A stretch of DNA of 32,414 nt from an uncultured Bacteroidaceae bacterium (GCA_905234555.1 CAJOHO010000035.1:1-32414), one strand, 5' to 3'. Positions 1-8,025 are shown, counted from the stretch's first letter. Numbers and translations are program-made. The notes: generated by a model from the sequence alone, not told the origin.

Positions 1-178
1 AAGGGGCTGCATTGGATAGTCGTTCGTAATTCCAACCTCTTGACGTAATCACACGCGCGTATTGTAATAATATGGTATAATCATAGCCTCCGAACTTGCA
101 CATCAAGACCAGTATCTCCTCAATGTACAACTGCGACAGCTGTCGCAGTTTTGGATTACTATCGAAGAAAAAATCCAC
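1..178 (-). CDS. Unidentified partial protein, cut by left edge
   Basis: An open minus-strand frame runs from a stop codon at 188-190 to the left edge. It reads as plausible protein with motifs such as FFFDSNPKLRQLSQLYIEE and YTILLQYARVITSRGWNYE, rich in aromatic and aliphatic residues, in contrast to the AT-rich junk to its right. There is no early ATG; the first in-frame candidates are TTG at 187 and GTG at 178, and the first ATG comes near base 89. It could therefore be the C-terminal part of a gene that has lost its start, or a gene with an alternative start. I do not recognise the family. The frame contains the 22-bp palindrome at 129-150. Only about 60 codons are visible, so the call is weak. 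Confidence 0.3.
   Translation of the reverse strand, partial: MDFFFDSNPKLRQLSQLYIEEILVLMCKFGGYDYTILLQYARVITSRGWNYERLSNAAP
129..150. repeat. Perfect 22-bp palindrome with TGCGAC/GTCGCA core
   Basis: The left arm AACTGCGACAG (129-139) is followed directly by its exact reverse complement CTGTCGCAGTT (140-150). The same TGCGAC...GTCGCA core, with a three-base instead of a four-base centre, occurs in the palindrome at 28403-28421. This suggests a dispersed palindromic element, here lying inside a possible coding frame. Confidence 0.6.
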
Positions 179-344
179 ATAACCCAACTAAAAAACTGCA
201 CATTTTTATGTTATTTGTGGCTTACAAAAGTTAAATACGTTAAATCTTCGTCTTTTTCATCCTCTATTAAATCCACGCAATCACTTTTCTACCGTTTTAA
301 GCGAAACAAATTGGTACACAACAAGTTGCAAATACAAATTCTGC

Positions 345-944
345 GGCATAACATCAGTAATTATAGGTAACAGTGTAACAGAAATAGGAGCAGCTGCTTT
401 CTATTACTGCACACATCTTACCTCCGTAACTATAGGCAACAATGTTTCATCTATCGGATTTAATTCTTTCTGCCAATGCAGAAGTCTAACATCTATCATC
501 ATTCCCAATAGTGTGGAAAGTATTGGGAGTCAGGCCTTCCAAAATTGTAATGGTTTGACAAGTATAACTATTGGAAATGGTGTTACAAGTATTGGAGAGA
601 ATGCTTTCTATAATTGCAGTAGTCTTACAAATGTATATTGTTACGCGAAAAATGCTCCAGCAGCAGAAGGGAGCTTTGATAATTCTTCTTATCGTGATGC
701 TACGCTTCATGTACCAGCAGAATCTATTGAGGAATATAAAGCAATTGCGCCTTGGAAGAATTTCGGAAGCATCGTACCTTTGGAAGAAGAAGAGACAAGA
801 ATAAGTGAAGGGTTAAGAGTGGAGAGCGAAGAATCGACTGGAATGTGGTATATGCTAAACGGTCAGCAAATTGCTGCTCCTCAAAAGGGTGTGAATATCC
901 TCCGCATGAGTGATGGAACGGTGAAGAAAGTGCTGGTGAAGTAG
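345..944 (+). pseudogene. 5'-truncated BspA-like leucine-rich-repeat protein with T9SS-type tail
   Basis: The frame encodes successive BspA/LRR_5 repeats. Units of the kind 'LTSVTIGNxVTSIGxxAFxxC' begin near base 345 and are followed by a conserved cap (YAKNAPAAEGSF...ATLHVPAESIEEYK). Such proteins are usually surface or secreted adhesins. The last 35 residues (MWYMLNGQQ...PQKGVNILRMSDGTVKKVLVK) match the short C-terminal tail that sends Prevotella cargo through type IX secretion. The frame is open from base 192, but residues before 345 look random and there is no signal peptide or ATG. The first ATG is at 513, inside the repeats. I read this as the 3' remnant of a longer gene that lost its start by deletion or recombination. 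A 143-residue product from 513 is possible but would lack an export signal. Confidence 0.7.
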
Positions 945-1005
945 TTATTGACACATTTTCATTTCTGAAGACAATAGGGAGAAGAAATCCCAATGTTTAC
1001 TGATG

Positions 1006-1042
1006 GGCAGCATGGTGTAATGAGCACGATGCTGCCTTTCTT
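1006..1042 (+). terminator. Intrinsic terminator after the LRR gene
   Basis: GGCAGCATGGTG (1006-1017) pairs with CACGATGCTGCC (1025-1036) with one mismatch around a 7-base loop, and is followed by TTTCTTT. It lies about 60 bases past the LRR stop codon. Confidence 0.65.
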
Positions 1043-1094
1043 TGGTGTTTCTGGGATTCTCATGGGGTGAGATGTGATTTTTTTCGCAAAATTG

Positions 1095-1125
1095 TTGGTG
1101 GATTGAAAAAAACTTGCTATCTTTG
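1095..1125 (+). promoter_or_regulatory. Bacteroidetes-type promoter of rho
   Basis: TTG (1095-1097) and TATCTTTG (1118-1125) are separated by 20 bases, matching the Bacteroidetes -33/-7 consensus. Transcription would start near 1132, giving rho a leader of about 300 bases. Confidence 0.7.
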
Positions 1126-1286
1126 CAGCGTTTTTAGAAGTTTAGACTTCGTTTTGGCTGAATTTGGAAGATTCATGCAGAGTTAATTTGTATGGCAGAA
1201 CTAAATTCGATTGGCAGAAGCCATTGACGCCAAAACGCCCCATTCACCATTATTCTTTGTTTTATTGAAGTTTCACGCTTGATAGG

Positions 1287-1347
1287 GAAAGGTTTCAAAA
1301 CCTTCTTTACATAGCCTGATTTGAAAGGTTTCTATACCTTTTTTATT
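1287..1347 (+). promoter_or_regulatory. Duplicated hairpin in the rho leader, attenuator-like
   Basis: Two copies of an 18-base segment, GAAAGGTTTCnAnACCTT, lie at 1287-1304 and 1323-1340 and differ at two bases. Each can fold on itself (AAGGTTT/AAACCTT in the first, AAAGGT/ACCTTT in the second). The second is followed by a T run (ACCTTTTTTATTATA), the layout of an intrinsic terminator. Rho genes in other bacteria are autoregulated through their leaders, so an attenuation role is a reasonable inference, but the stems are short. Confidence 0.45.
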
Positions 1348-1436
1348 ATAGGGCGAAGAAACGGAAGTGGAGTGGGGAATCCATCTGATATTTTCTACGA
1401 CAGATTATTCTATTTCAGATTATTTTCTACTACATT

Positions 1437-3518
1437 ATGAAATATACAAAAGACCAATTGACCGGTATGAGCTTGGACGAATTGCGTTCCATAGCTTCAG
1501 AACTTGGTATTAGCACGACAAATCAGAGTGAACTTGATTTGGTTTATGAGATTCTGGACCGTTCGGCAGAGGTTTCGGCTGCCGACAATGCTGCTTCTGC
1601 AAAGACAGCCAGCCGTAAGCGTACCCGCATCAAGACGGTGGACCGCGTCTATACGGCTAACCAGTCGAAAGCCAAGAAAGTGGATAAGACGATGACCAAG
1701 AGTGTGGATGATTCCCTCTTTGGTTCGTTGAGCGACGAAGAGCAGTCGATGATGATTGAGACGCAGGAGAAGGAGAAGGCTGCCGAAAGTGAAGAAATCC
1801 TGGCAAAGGGTGAAGAACCGGCAGCACCTGCCTCAGAGACAGGAGCTGCTGCTGAGGCTCCAGCTGAACCGAAGAAACGAGGCCGTAAGCCTGGTTCGAA
1901 GAACAAGAAGACCTTGGAGCGTGAAGCTGCTGAACAGACCGACCCTCAACAGGAAGAGAAGAAAGACGAGGATTTTGTGGTGATGGGTTTGGAAACTGTG
2001 AATGAGGAGAAGCCCGAAGAGGCGGCTCAGCCTGCAGAACCAGCCACCAAAGGCAGACGAAAGAGTGCTGCGTCGAAGGACGAAGCACCTGCTGAACCTG
2101 CAGCCGTACCAGAGGAGATGTTCGCTGTTGGTAGCGGACGTATGGAAACTCTGGCTCACATGGGAGCTGCCGGCGAAACGGGTGTGGACGACGAGTCAGA
2201 CTTCATTATCCTGGAGGATATCCCCAACGAGCTGGAAATGGTGGCTCAGAATCCAATGCAGTTCTTTAAGAACGCTTTCCGCCACGAACCTCAGTCGCAG
2301 CCTCGCAAGATGGACTTTGTGCCAGAAGCACCCATACAGGAAGTTCCTCGTGCTGTCCAGCAGTCTGTGGCTCCGGCACCCAAGGAAAAGAAATATGACT
2401 TTGGCGACGTGCTGACGGTGACGGGTGTGCTCGAAGTAGTGGAGAACTACGGTTTCCTGCGTTCTTCGGACTACAACTATCTGGCTTCGCCCGACGATGT
2501 GTATGTGAACCAGTCGCAGCTGAAGCACTACGGCTTGAAGACAGGCGACGTGGTAGAAGGAACGGTACGTCCGCCGAAGGAAGGCGAAAAGTTCTTCCCG
2601 CTGGTGAATGTGAAGAGGATCAACGGCTGCGACCCGTCTGTGGTTCGCGACCGTGTGGGCTTCGAATTCCTCACGCCTCTCTTCCCCGACGAGAAGTTCA
2701 AACTCTGCACTGGCGACGGCAGCGACAGCCACTCTTCACGCATCGTCGATTTGTTCTCGCCCATCGGTAAGGGACAGCGTGCCTTGATCGTGGCTCAGCC
2801 CAAGACAGGTAAGACCCTGTTGATGAAGGATATTGCCAACTCCATCGCCAAGAACCATCCTGAAGCTTACCTCATCATGCTGCTCATCGACGAGCGTCCG
2901 GAGGAAGTGACGGATATGGCCCGTACGGTGAATGCAGAGGTGATTGCCTCTACCTTCGATGCACCAGCCGAGAACCACGTGAAAATTGCAGGTATTGTGC
3001 TGGAGAAAGCCAAGCGAATGGTGGAATGCGGACACGATGTGGTGATCTTCCTCGACTCCATCACACGTCTGGCTCGTGCCTACAACACGGTGAGTCCTGC
3101 TTCCGGCAAGGTGCTCTCAGGTGGTGTGGATGCCAACGCCCTGCAGAAGCCTAAGCGTTTCTTCGGAGCTGCCCGTAACATCGAGGGTGGCGGTTCGCTC
3201 ACGATTGTTGCCACAGCCCTGATTGACACAGGTTCGAAGATGGACGAAGTGATCTTCGAGGAATTCAAGGGAACAGGAAACATGGAGTTGCAGCTCGACC
3301 GCACATTGGCAAACAAGCGTGTCTTCCCAGCTGTCAACCTCGTGGCTTCATCTACTCGTCGCGACGAGCTGCTGCAAGACCAGACAACGCTCAACCGCAT
3401 GTGGATCCTGCGAAAGCATATCGCCGATATGACGTCTGTGGAGGCGATGGACCTCATGAAGAATTACATGGAACGGACTCGCAACAACGAAGAACTGCTG
3501 TTGTCGATGAACGGATAA
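1437..3518 (+). CDS. rho: Transcription termination factor Rho with large disordered insert
   Basis: Rho is the hexameric RNA-dependent ATPase that ends transcription. This copy has 693 residues against about 419 in E. coli. The order is: a Rho_N SAP-like helix bundle at about 1-45; a 270-residue Ala/Glu/Lys/Pro-rich disordered region at about 50-318, which holds an AT-hook-like RGRKPGSK near 147 and a second basic patch GRRKSAASK near 204; a cold-shock RNA-binding domain at about 318-395 ([20 protein letters not shown]); and the RecA-like motor with Walker A (QPKTGKTLL) near 450-460, catalytic RPEE shortly after, and Walker B ([14 protein letters not shown]) near 540. Bacteroides Rho is known to have such an insert and to form condensates through it. 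The gene stands alone, with its own promoter, long leader and terminator. Confidence 0.97.
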   Translation: MKYTKDQLTGMSLDELRSIASELGISTTNQSELDLVYEILDRSAEVSAADNAASAKTASRKRTRIKTVDRVYTANQSKAKKVDKTMTKSVDDSLFGSLSDEEQSMMIETQEKEKAAESEEILAKGEEPAAPASETGAAAEAPAEPKKRGRKPGSKNKKTLEREAAEQTDPQQEEKKDEDFVVMGLETVNEEKPEEAAQPAEPATKGRRKSAASKDEAPAEPAAVPEEMFAVGSGRMETLAHMGAAGETGVDDESDFIILEDIPNELEMVAQNPMQFFKNAFRHEPQSQPRKMDFVPEAPIQEVPRAVQQSVAPAPKEKKYDFGDVLTVTGVLEVVENYGFLRSSDYNYLASPDDVYVNQSQLKHYGLKTGDVVEGTVRPPKEGEKFFPLVNVKRINGCDPSVVRDRVGFEFLTPLFPDEKFKLCTGDGSDSHSSRIVDLFSPIGKGQRALIVAQPKTGKTLLMKDIANSIAKNHPEAYLIMLLIDERPEEVTDMARTVNAEVIASTFDAPAENHVKIAGIVLEKAKRMVECGHDVVIFLDSITRLARAYNTVSPASGKVLSGGVDANALQKPKRFFGAARNIEGGGSLTIVATALIDTGSKMDEVIFEEFKGTGNMELQLDRTLANKRVFPAVNLVASSTRRDELLQDQTTLNRMWILRKHIADMTSVEAMDLMKNYMERTRNNEELLLSMNG

Positions 3519-3550
3519 GAAAAGACAACCCCCTTGCAAGCAGTTACTCT

Positions 3551-3592
3551 GCAAAAAACAGAAAAAGGCCTCTTAGGAGGTCTTTTCTGTTA
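3551..3592. terminator. Bidirectional terminator between rho and the convergent lipoprotein gene
   Basis: The arms at 3557-3572 (AACAGAAAAAGGCCTC) and 3577-3591 (GAGGTCTTTTCTGTT) form a near-perfect stem with loop TTAG. The T-rich right arm serves the plus strand. A run of six A at 3553-3558 supplies a T tract for the minus strand, so both rho and the convergent gene can end here. Confidence 0.75.
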
Positions 3593-3783
3593 CATGTAAA
3601 TCTGTCCGCATGGCAGGTATATACGCCCCTCCCTCCACGGGAGGGGTTTCTGTCCCCCGATAACTGGGGACGACTGGGGTCTTTAGAGGAGGCACTGAAT
3701 GTGGCTCCGACCCCACAAAGGGTTGCAAGTCCCCCACTTGCAACGGTGGGCGCGAAGGGGGGGGTGGGTCCTCGTTTTTTTTT
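3592..3783. other. Gene-free GC-rich hairpin region
   Basis: I see no gene here. The stretch holds a G/C-block hairpin (CCCCTCCCTCCACGGGAGGGG is split as arms around 3629-3649), a perfect 9-bp stem GTTGCAAGT/ACTTGCAAC around a C5 loop near 3721-3743, a run of eight G and a run of twelve T ending at the stop codon of the minus-strand gene. It would be the 3' untranslated region of that gene's transcript. Confidence 0.5.
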
Positions 3784-4503
3784 TTATTTCAGCATTCTCA
3801 TCATGCGTTGCACGTTTGGATTGTTCTTGAATACATCGGGTGCACGCTTGTATATTTTCTTGAGATAGGGATTGGTGGGTTCGTTGAAGGAGAAAAGGGA
3901 CTGTTCGCACATACGCAGGAACCATGTGACACCCAGCACGTTTTCGTAGTTGTCCTCCACGAAGCGGGCTTCCAGTTGGTTGAGCGCATCGTACAGCTTC
4001 TGGTTCTCCTTCTCCACTTGCTGCATTCGTGTCTGAATGGTCTTGGCAGAATAGCCGTCCACCATCATACCGATTCGGGTGAGGTTGGGGTCGGTGAGAA
4101 GCATACCGATGGAGTCGCGGCTGGCGAGGAAGCTGTAGAGTTTGTCGTTGAGCGGCGTTCCGCCGGCACGGACGGAAGCGTAGTCGATATCTACTTTCAC
4201 GTCGCCTTGCTCCAGCACTACGAGTATGGGTCGGTTGTTGGTGTTGTAGGTCTCACCCATGAAGATGGACACGCACATGACGGAGTCGAGCGGACCTGAC
4301 ATTTGGAAGTTGCCGTGAATGACTTCGCAGGAATCTACGTCGTGGTAGCTTCCCCTGTCCATGCGTTTCATGTAGGCGATGTTGCCCTCCAGGTTAGCCT
4401 GCGAAGAAGTGCCGATGACAGAATACTGGGAATCTGTCGTCGTACAGGCAACGGTGAGCATCGCACCTAATAATGATAGGAATAGGGGTAAACGTTTCTT
4501 CAT
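3784..4503 (-). CDS. DUF4369-type lipoprotein without thioredoxin domain
   Basis: This is a predicted lipoprotein of about 239 residues. A short lipoprotein signal (MKKRLPLFLSLLGAMLTVAC) ends in a Cys lipobox. The body begins YSVIGTSSQANLEGNIAYMKRM and continues with DSCEVIHGNFQMSGPLDS, the pattern of DUF4369, a beta domain usually found ahead of a TlpA-type thioredoxin domain in Bacteroidetes. Here the thioredoxin part and its CxxC motif are absent; the C-terminal half is instead helical and charged (TIQTRMQQVEKENQKLYDALNQLEARF). It could be a stand-alone binding module or a shortened paralogue. I chose ATG 4503 because it opens a compact signal peptide; ATG 4512 is also possible. It has its own promoter and shares the rho terminator. 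Function unknown. Confidence 0.75.
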   Translation of the reverse strand: MKKRLPLFLSLLGAMLTVACTTTDSQYSVIGTSSQANLEGNIAYMKRMDRGSYHDVDSCEVIHGNFQMSGPLDSVMCVSIFMGETYNTNNRPILVVLEQGDVKVDIDYASVRAGGTPLNDKLYSFLASRDSIGMLLTDPNLTRIGMMVDGYSAKTIQTRMQQVEKENQKLYDALNQLEARFVEDNYENVLGVTWFLRMCEQSLFSFNEPTNPYLKKIYKRAPDVFKNNPNVQRMMRMLK

Positions 4504-4561
4504 ACGCGTCAAAATTGCAAATCACACGCTCTCGGCGTGGCTCTCTTTTCAAAAGACATTG

Positions 4562-4591
4562 CAAAAATACAACATAGCTTGATAACGACAA
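4562..4591 (-). promoter_or_regulatory. Promoter of the DUF4369 lipoprotein gene
   Basis: Read on the minus strand, TTG (4591-4589) and TATTTTTG (4569-4562) are 19 bases apart. The start site would be near 4555, about 50 bases before the start codon. Confidence 0.6.
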
Positions 4592-4712
4592 AGGATTTTA
4601 GGGTTTGTTAAACGTAAATTTATGAATTTTAACGTGTAAGCATAGCAAATCGTTCATTCTGAGTGGTCAGAAAGAGTTTGTCGCCCCTGAAAGGGGGCAC
4701 ATAACTATCATT

Positions 4713-4740
4713 CTTCACTCTTCACTCTTCACTCTTCACT
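4713..4740. repeat. Heptamer array, CTTCACT x4
   Basis: Four exact tandem copies of CTTCACT lie between the two lipoprotein genes, downstream of the 4901-5761 gene's terminator. This is one of at least ten 7-bp-period arrays in the window, and its unit is close to the reverse complement of the array at 32167-32194. Confidence 0.85.
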
Positions 4741-4754
4741 TTCTTTTTGGGGGC

Positions 4755-4818
4755 TAAAAAACCTCCTGTCCGACCCGTTCTCCCCCTTGGGGGAGTTAGA
4801 GGGGGCCTGAGCAGGAGG
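4755..4818 (-). terminator. Two-level hairpin terminator of the lipocalin-like lipoprotein gene
   Basis: On the minus strand an outer stem CCTCCTG/CAGGAGG (4818-4812 with 4768-4762) encloses an inner stem CTCCCCC/GGGGGAG (4795-4780) and ends in a T6 tract (4761-4756). It lies about 80 bases beyond the stop codon. Confidence 0.7.
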
Positions 4819-4900
4819 CTATAAAATGAACTGACGAAATCTGCCTTCAACGAAAATGTACTTCAAGCGATTTCGTTACCCTTGCAAAGGGTGGGGAGGG

Positions 4901-5761
4901 TTAATTATCAGGATTGTCGATAATTTTGTATTTAATCTCCTTGGGAGCACGAGTGTATTTATTTGTATAACCATAATCTATGGTCACACTCGTAGCAGTT
5001 AAGTCCTCATAATCAATATAAAGCACATACCTTGTTTTAGCATAAGAACTTGTTATACCACCCCGAGAAGGGTCTGCATTGTCAGGAGTTATAGATAGAC
5101 CTGATGCATAAAGCCATCCTACATACTGACCTTTGTATTTGGATAATCTTTCGTCTTGATTATCCTTCGGCACGTTAAATATTTCATACCATTTACCGTC
5201 TGCTGTGAATTCTTCATACCATTCATCTGAAGTCGCAATAAATTCCCCATTTACTTCATAGCCAAGATACCGCCATTGTCCGATTAACATACGCTTGGCT
5301 TCCTCTGCGGTTGTTGGGATGCGCGAAGCTTTGTAGTACGCGGTAGGCGTGGTACTGGTGCCTTCGTAGAGAGCGTATTCCAGGATATCCTGGTCGGAAT
5401 TAGTAATTTCAAAGGTCTGAACGACGCTATTGACGGTGATACGAACCTTCTTCTTGCCAATCACTTCGTATGTACCGCTCTGGGACAATGACCCTAAGGT
5501 AACGGTGTAGCCACCCGTCTTTGTGAACGCAAAAGTGGACGCGCCAGAATTCCAGTCCAACCATGTGTCGTTGCCTTGGGCGCGTGAAGCAGTAATCGTC
5601 CACTTACCCTGAAGCTTAGCTTCCAAGGCAGCATTACCTTTATTACCATCATCATCCTTGTCGTCGTCCTTACACGACGCGAGTCCTGCCAGCATCACCA
5701 GCAGACTGAGGCCGAAAGCCACTTTCGCCGCTTTCCGAGCCAACATTTTCATTTCTTTCAT
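4901..5761 (-). CDS. Surface lipoprotein with two lipocalin-like modules
   Basis: This is a predicted outer-membrane lipoprotein of 286 residues. The signal peptide starts MKEMKMLARKAAK and ends at lipobox LAGLASC. The mature end reads CKDDDKDDD, an acid-rich stretch of the type that acts as a surface-export signal in Bacteroidetes. Two modules follow, each opening with the lipocalin-like 'L-G-W' pattern: LQGKWTITASRA and LIGQWRYLGYEV. Both contain strands resembling small lipocalin-like domains of Bacteroidales lipoproteins. The ligand is unknown. The frame extends upstream to an ATG at 5812, but I chose 5761 because it gives a proper signal peptide and leaves a leader of about 75 bases after the promoter. 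It may also be read through from the gene above it. Confidence 0.75.
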   Translation of the reverse strand: MKEMKMLARKAAKVAFGLSLLVMLAGLASCKDDDKDDDGNKGNAALEAKLQGKWTITASRAQGNDTWLDWNSGASTFAFTKTGGYTVTLGSLSQSGTYEVIGKKKVRITVNSVVQTFEITNSDQDILEYALYEGTSTTPTAYYKASRIPTTAEEAKRMLIGQWRYLGYEVNGEFIATSDEWYEEFTADGKWYEIFNVPKDNQDERLSKYKGQYVGWLYASGLSITPDNADPSRGGITSSYAKTRYVLYIDYEDLTATSVTIDYGYTNKYTRAPKEIKYKIIDNPDN

Positions 5762-5777
5762 ATTGATTCTTATTTTT

Positions 5778-5821
5778 GGTTGATAAACAATTTTCGTTGG
5801 GTTAATAAACAATAATCGTTG
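5778..5821. repeat. Tandem 22-bp duplication in a lipoprotein gene leader
   Basis: Two adjacent 22-base units (5778-5799 and 5800-5821), both of the form GGTT[GA]ATAAACAATnnTCGTTG, differ at three positions. They lie in the untranslated leader between the promoter at 5842-5872 and the start codon at 5761. Confidence 0.75.
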
Positions 5822-5841
5822 CGTTCAAACCAATTCCGCTG

Positions 5842-5872
5842 CAAATTTACGCAAAACTTTGTTTCCCTGCAA
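5842..5872 (-). promoter_or_regulatory. Promoter of the lipocalin-like lipoprotein gene
   Basis: On the minus strand, TTG (5872-5870) and TAAATTTG (5849-5842) are 20 bases apart. The promoter starts only eight bases past the stop codon of the gene above, so the gene has its own start site even if it is also read through. Confidence 0.7.
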
Positions 5873-5879
5873 CTTTTGT

Positions 5880-7148
5880 TCATTGTAGGCGAACTGTATA
5901 TTCCCATTTTGCAATTGTTTTTTTCCAATGTTGAGTCGGATCCTCAACATATTCGCCTTGGATTATATTTCCCCACTGGTCTGTTCGTGGTACCCATTCC
6001 TTATGCTCTTCGAACTCTTCAGAAATAAGAGTTAAACCATTCACATCATATTTTAAAGCGCAATAAAGATTAGGATTGCGTTGTGATAGTTCGTAAGCGC
6101 CATAGTAAGGAATGATGCCAGGACCAGGACCAAGTAAGCCCAGTGCAGCAGTCAGACCAGGTGCATTAAAGGGATCAAATTCCCAACTACAGATTTGTGG
6201 AAACAGACGGCTTTTGTTTTCTTGTAGATATTTATCTGTGGATGGATCGGGATTATCCGACAGAGTGGGATAATTGAATGGTTGTGTGGTAGAAGTCCCA
6301 TTCTTTGTATAAGTCATAGATGTGATAAGATCTGCGTTATTCCACGTCCAAGAACACGTTGCCGTTATGGTAATCTTATCACCCTGCTTTAACGTGTAGT
6401 CCGCAGAGACAATTCTTCCCTTTTTGTCGTATTGATAATTGTAGGTTCCTATTTCTTTATAGTTAGATGAAACAGTAAAAACATTGGTCGCACTAGCCAA
6501 CGTCCCGTTTTTGTTCATATTCAATGTGACAACTGAGTTCTCAGCCGCGAAAGAGCCATCTTTTTGCTGTTTAAAGCTGCGGATACTGGTAATATAGCTA
6601 CCGGCAGCACGTCCCTCATTCCAGGTTCGTTCGATCTTCGCTCCATTATAAGAAGACAAGAAAACCCCATTCCCGATTTCACAATACAAGCGGTATTTTT
6701 CGGGAACCTCAGTTTCTTCTTCGTTATCATCAGGAACAATCAACTCACCAGGTAAAGCTTGAAGCCAGGTCTTACCGTCGTCATAGGAGACTTGAAACCC
6801 ATTATCGTTCAAATTCCGATAGAGGATGCTGTTTGTCAAATCTTTGCCGCGCAAGATTTTTCCCTTTACATAATTATCGTCTTTATCACAGATTAATCCC
6901 CAAAAATCATACGGTGTCATCACAAAGGATGACCCAACCTCTTGTTCCGTGAGAGTCTCTTTCGTGAAAACATAGATAATCTTGTCTGTGTCTGTCTTCT
7001 TAATCGTCCAATTCTTCCTGCTGCAAAGGATGGTAATAGCTTGTTCATGGGTTAGAGTGGGGCCTTTCTCATCGTTATCGTCTGAGTCACTACAGGCAGC
7101 CAGGCAAAGCGCTAAGGGGAGCGCCAGCAAAAAGAATAGTTTTTTCAT
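5880..7148 (-). CDS. Acid-rich surface lipoprotein, DUF4595-like middle
   Basis: This is a predicted lipoprotein of 422 residues. The signal MKKLFFLLALPLALCLAAC is followed by SDSDDNDEKG, again an acidic stretch directly after the lipidated Cys, suggesting display on the cell surface. Residues around 230-290 (GTYNYQYDKKGRIVSADYTL, then SWTWNNADLITSMTYTKNG) show the 'YxYDxxGRI...W...ADLITS' pattern of RHS-like repeats and of DUF4595 proteins of Bacteroidales. The C-terminal 130 residues include a Gly/Pro/Leu-rich loop (GLTAALGLLGPGPGIIPYYG). No catalytic motif is visible. It is transcribed from its own promoter and lies directly above the lipocalin-like lipoprotein, so the two may work together, possibly in glycan or peptide capture. 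The function is a guess. Confidence 0.7.
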   Translation of the reverse strand: MKKLFFLLALPLALCLAACSDSDDNDEKGPTLTHEQAITILCSRKNWTIKKTDTDKIIYVFTKETLTEQEVGSSFVMTPYDFWGLICDKDDNYVKGKILRGKDLTNSILYRNLNDNGFQVSYDDGKTWLQALPGELIVPDDNEEETEVPEKYRLYCEIGNGVFLSSYNGAKIERTWNEGRAAGSYITSIRSFKQQKDGSFAAENSVVTLNMNKNGTLASATNVFTVSSNYKEIGTYNYQYDKKGRIVSADYTLKQGDKITITATCSWTWNNADLITSMTYTKNGTSTTQPFNYPTLSDNPDPSTDKYLQENKSRLFPQICSWEFDPFNAPGLTAALGLLGPGPGIIPYYGAYELSQRNPNLYCALKYDVNGLTLISEEFEEHKEWVPRTDQWGNIIQGEYVEDPTQHWKKTIAKWEYTVRLQ

Positions 7149-7188
7149 ATTTCTTTAGTTTTTTGGTTGATATTTACGTATTGATTTG

Positions 7189-7219
7189 CAAAGATAGTTA
7201 CAATCCGCGAAACAGCCAA
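7189..7219 (-). promoter_or_regulatory. Promoter of the 422-residue lipoprotein gene
   Basis: On the minus strand, TTG (7219-7217) and TATCTTTG (7196-7189) are 20 bases apart, an exact consensus. The leader would be about 35 bases. Confidence 0.75.
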
Positions 7220-7295
7220 ATAATTTGCAGATTATTTTGTTATGGTGCACCCTCACTTCCTCAAAATTGGTGTAAAACTGACTGATGAAATATCA

Positions 7296-7325
7296 CAAAA
7301 AATCCGAACTACCATGCGATTCGGA
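7296..7325 (-). terminator. Terminator of the retropepsin pair
   Basis: On the minus strand TCCGAA (7325-7320) pairs with TTCGGA (7308-7303) and is followed by six T (7302-7297). It lies about 135 bases past the stop codon of the protease gene. Confidence 0.55.
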
Positions 7326-7342
7326 GAAATAATGAAAAATGG

Positions 7343-7358
7343 AACTCCTTAAGGAGTT
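7343..7358. repeat. Perfect 16-bp palindrome AACTCCTTAAGGAGTT
   Basis: AACTCCTT is followed immediately by its reverse complement. It lies in the 240-base gap between two minus-strand genes and has no T tract on either side, so it looks more like an operator or cruciform than a terminator. Confidence 0.5.
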
Positions 7359-7403
7359 GTTGAATAAAAAGCGGATCAGGACAGACAAACGCCTTCTGAG
7401 AAA

Positions 7404-7422
7404 ACTGTATACTGTATACTGT
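7404..7422. repeat. Heptamer array, ACTGTAT x2.6
   Basis: ACTGTAT-ACTGTAT-ACTGT is a short 7-bp-period array. It abuts a G/C hairpin (CCCCTCTC...GAGAGGGG, 7425-7448) just downstream of the protease gene. Confidence 0.6.
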
Positions 7423-7460
7423 GCGCCCCTCTCATGATGAGGAGAGGGGGAAGAAAGAAA

Positions 7461-7877
7461 TTATGGGGTTGGGAACAACAATTCACCTTTGTGACGTTTG
7501 CCTGCCGATGGCTCAATGGTCAGCTTTCCCATTCCGATAATATCCATTCCTATAATAACGGCTCCAACTCCTTCGCCAGGTAAGCCATAAACATCCAAAT
7601 CGAACACCAGATCTTGAGACAACATGATTTTGACACCGTACACATCTACATCATGCAACCTGTTGCCAATCTCTATCAATTCCTGCCGTTTGGGAGCTAT
7701 ATCCAATTGACGGATAATATCCATACTGACAGAGGTCCTGGTTGCGCCTGTGTCAATGAGAGCAGCATCTGCCACATACAGATTGAGATAGTCACCTGAG
7801 AAAAGGACACAATCTATACACATCCGAAATGATGGCTCAACAGGATACTCTTTCAGCTTCAGAGATACGTATTTCAT
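7461..7877 (-). CDS. Retropepsin-like aspartyl protease
   Basis: This is a small single-domain protein of 138 residues from ATG 7877. The motif ALIDTGATRTSVSMDIIRQL has the catalytic Asp-Thr-Gly of retroviral-type aspartic proteases, and the C-terminal half carries the typical VIIGMDIIGMGKLTIE, in which an 'I(I/L)G-D' strand packs behind the active site. Enzymes of this class work as dimers with one DTG per subunit. There is no signal peptide, so it should act in the cytoplasm. The start overlaps the upstream basic ORF by 41 bases in another frame, so the two are translationally coupled. Longer starts at 7922 or 7916 would add a basic stretch and overlap more. The substrate is unknown. Confidence 0.8.
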   Translation of the reverse strand: MKYVSLKLKEYPVEPSFRMCIDCVLFSGDYLNLYVADAALIDTGATRTSVSMDIIRQLDIAPKRQELIEIGNRLHDVDVYGVKIMLSQDLVFDLDVYGLPGEGVGAVIIGMDIIGMGKLTIEPSAGKRHKGELLFPTP

Positions 7878-8025
7878 AAGCGGCCTTTGCTTGAGCAATG
7901 AGCTTTTCCCTTTCATCCTCACTCAACACTCGCTGCTTTCTACGGCGGCGAGTCAACAATCTCGGACCAATTACTCCTATATGGCCGATGATAGGTTTTT
8001 GTACAGTTTTCTTCATCATAATCAT
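7837..8025 (-). CDS. Small basic protein coupled to the retropepsin-like protease
   Basis: This 62-residue protein begins MIMMKKTVQKPIIGHIGVIG, has a strongly basic core (RLLTRRRRKQRVLSEDEREKL) and ends in a charged helix (IAQAKAAYEIRISEAERVSC). I recognise no family. The start at 8025 was chosen because the frame's first ATG (8055) lies within the promoter; ATGs at 8019 and 8016 are equally possible. It is the first gene of a two-gene unit, and its last 14 codons overlap the start of the protease gene. The arginine patch could bind nucleic acid, or could be the protease's own substrate or tether. Both are inference. Confidence 0.6.
   Translation of the reverse strand: MIMMKKTVQKPIIGHIGVIGPRLLTRRRRKQRVLSEDEREKLIAQAKAAYEIRISEAERVSC

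Noticed and set aside
3401-3868. A 155-codon plus-strand frame across the rho terminator
   Set aside because: It starts inside rho in another frame and runs through a terminator and G/T tracts. It has no coding character.
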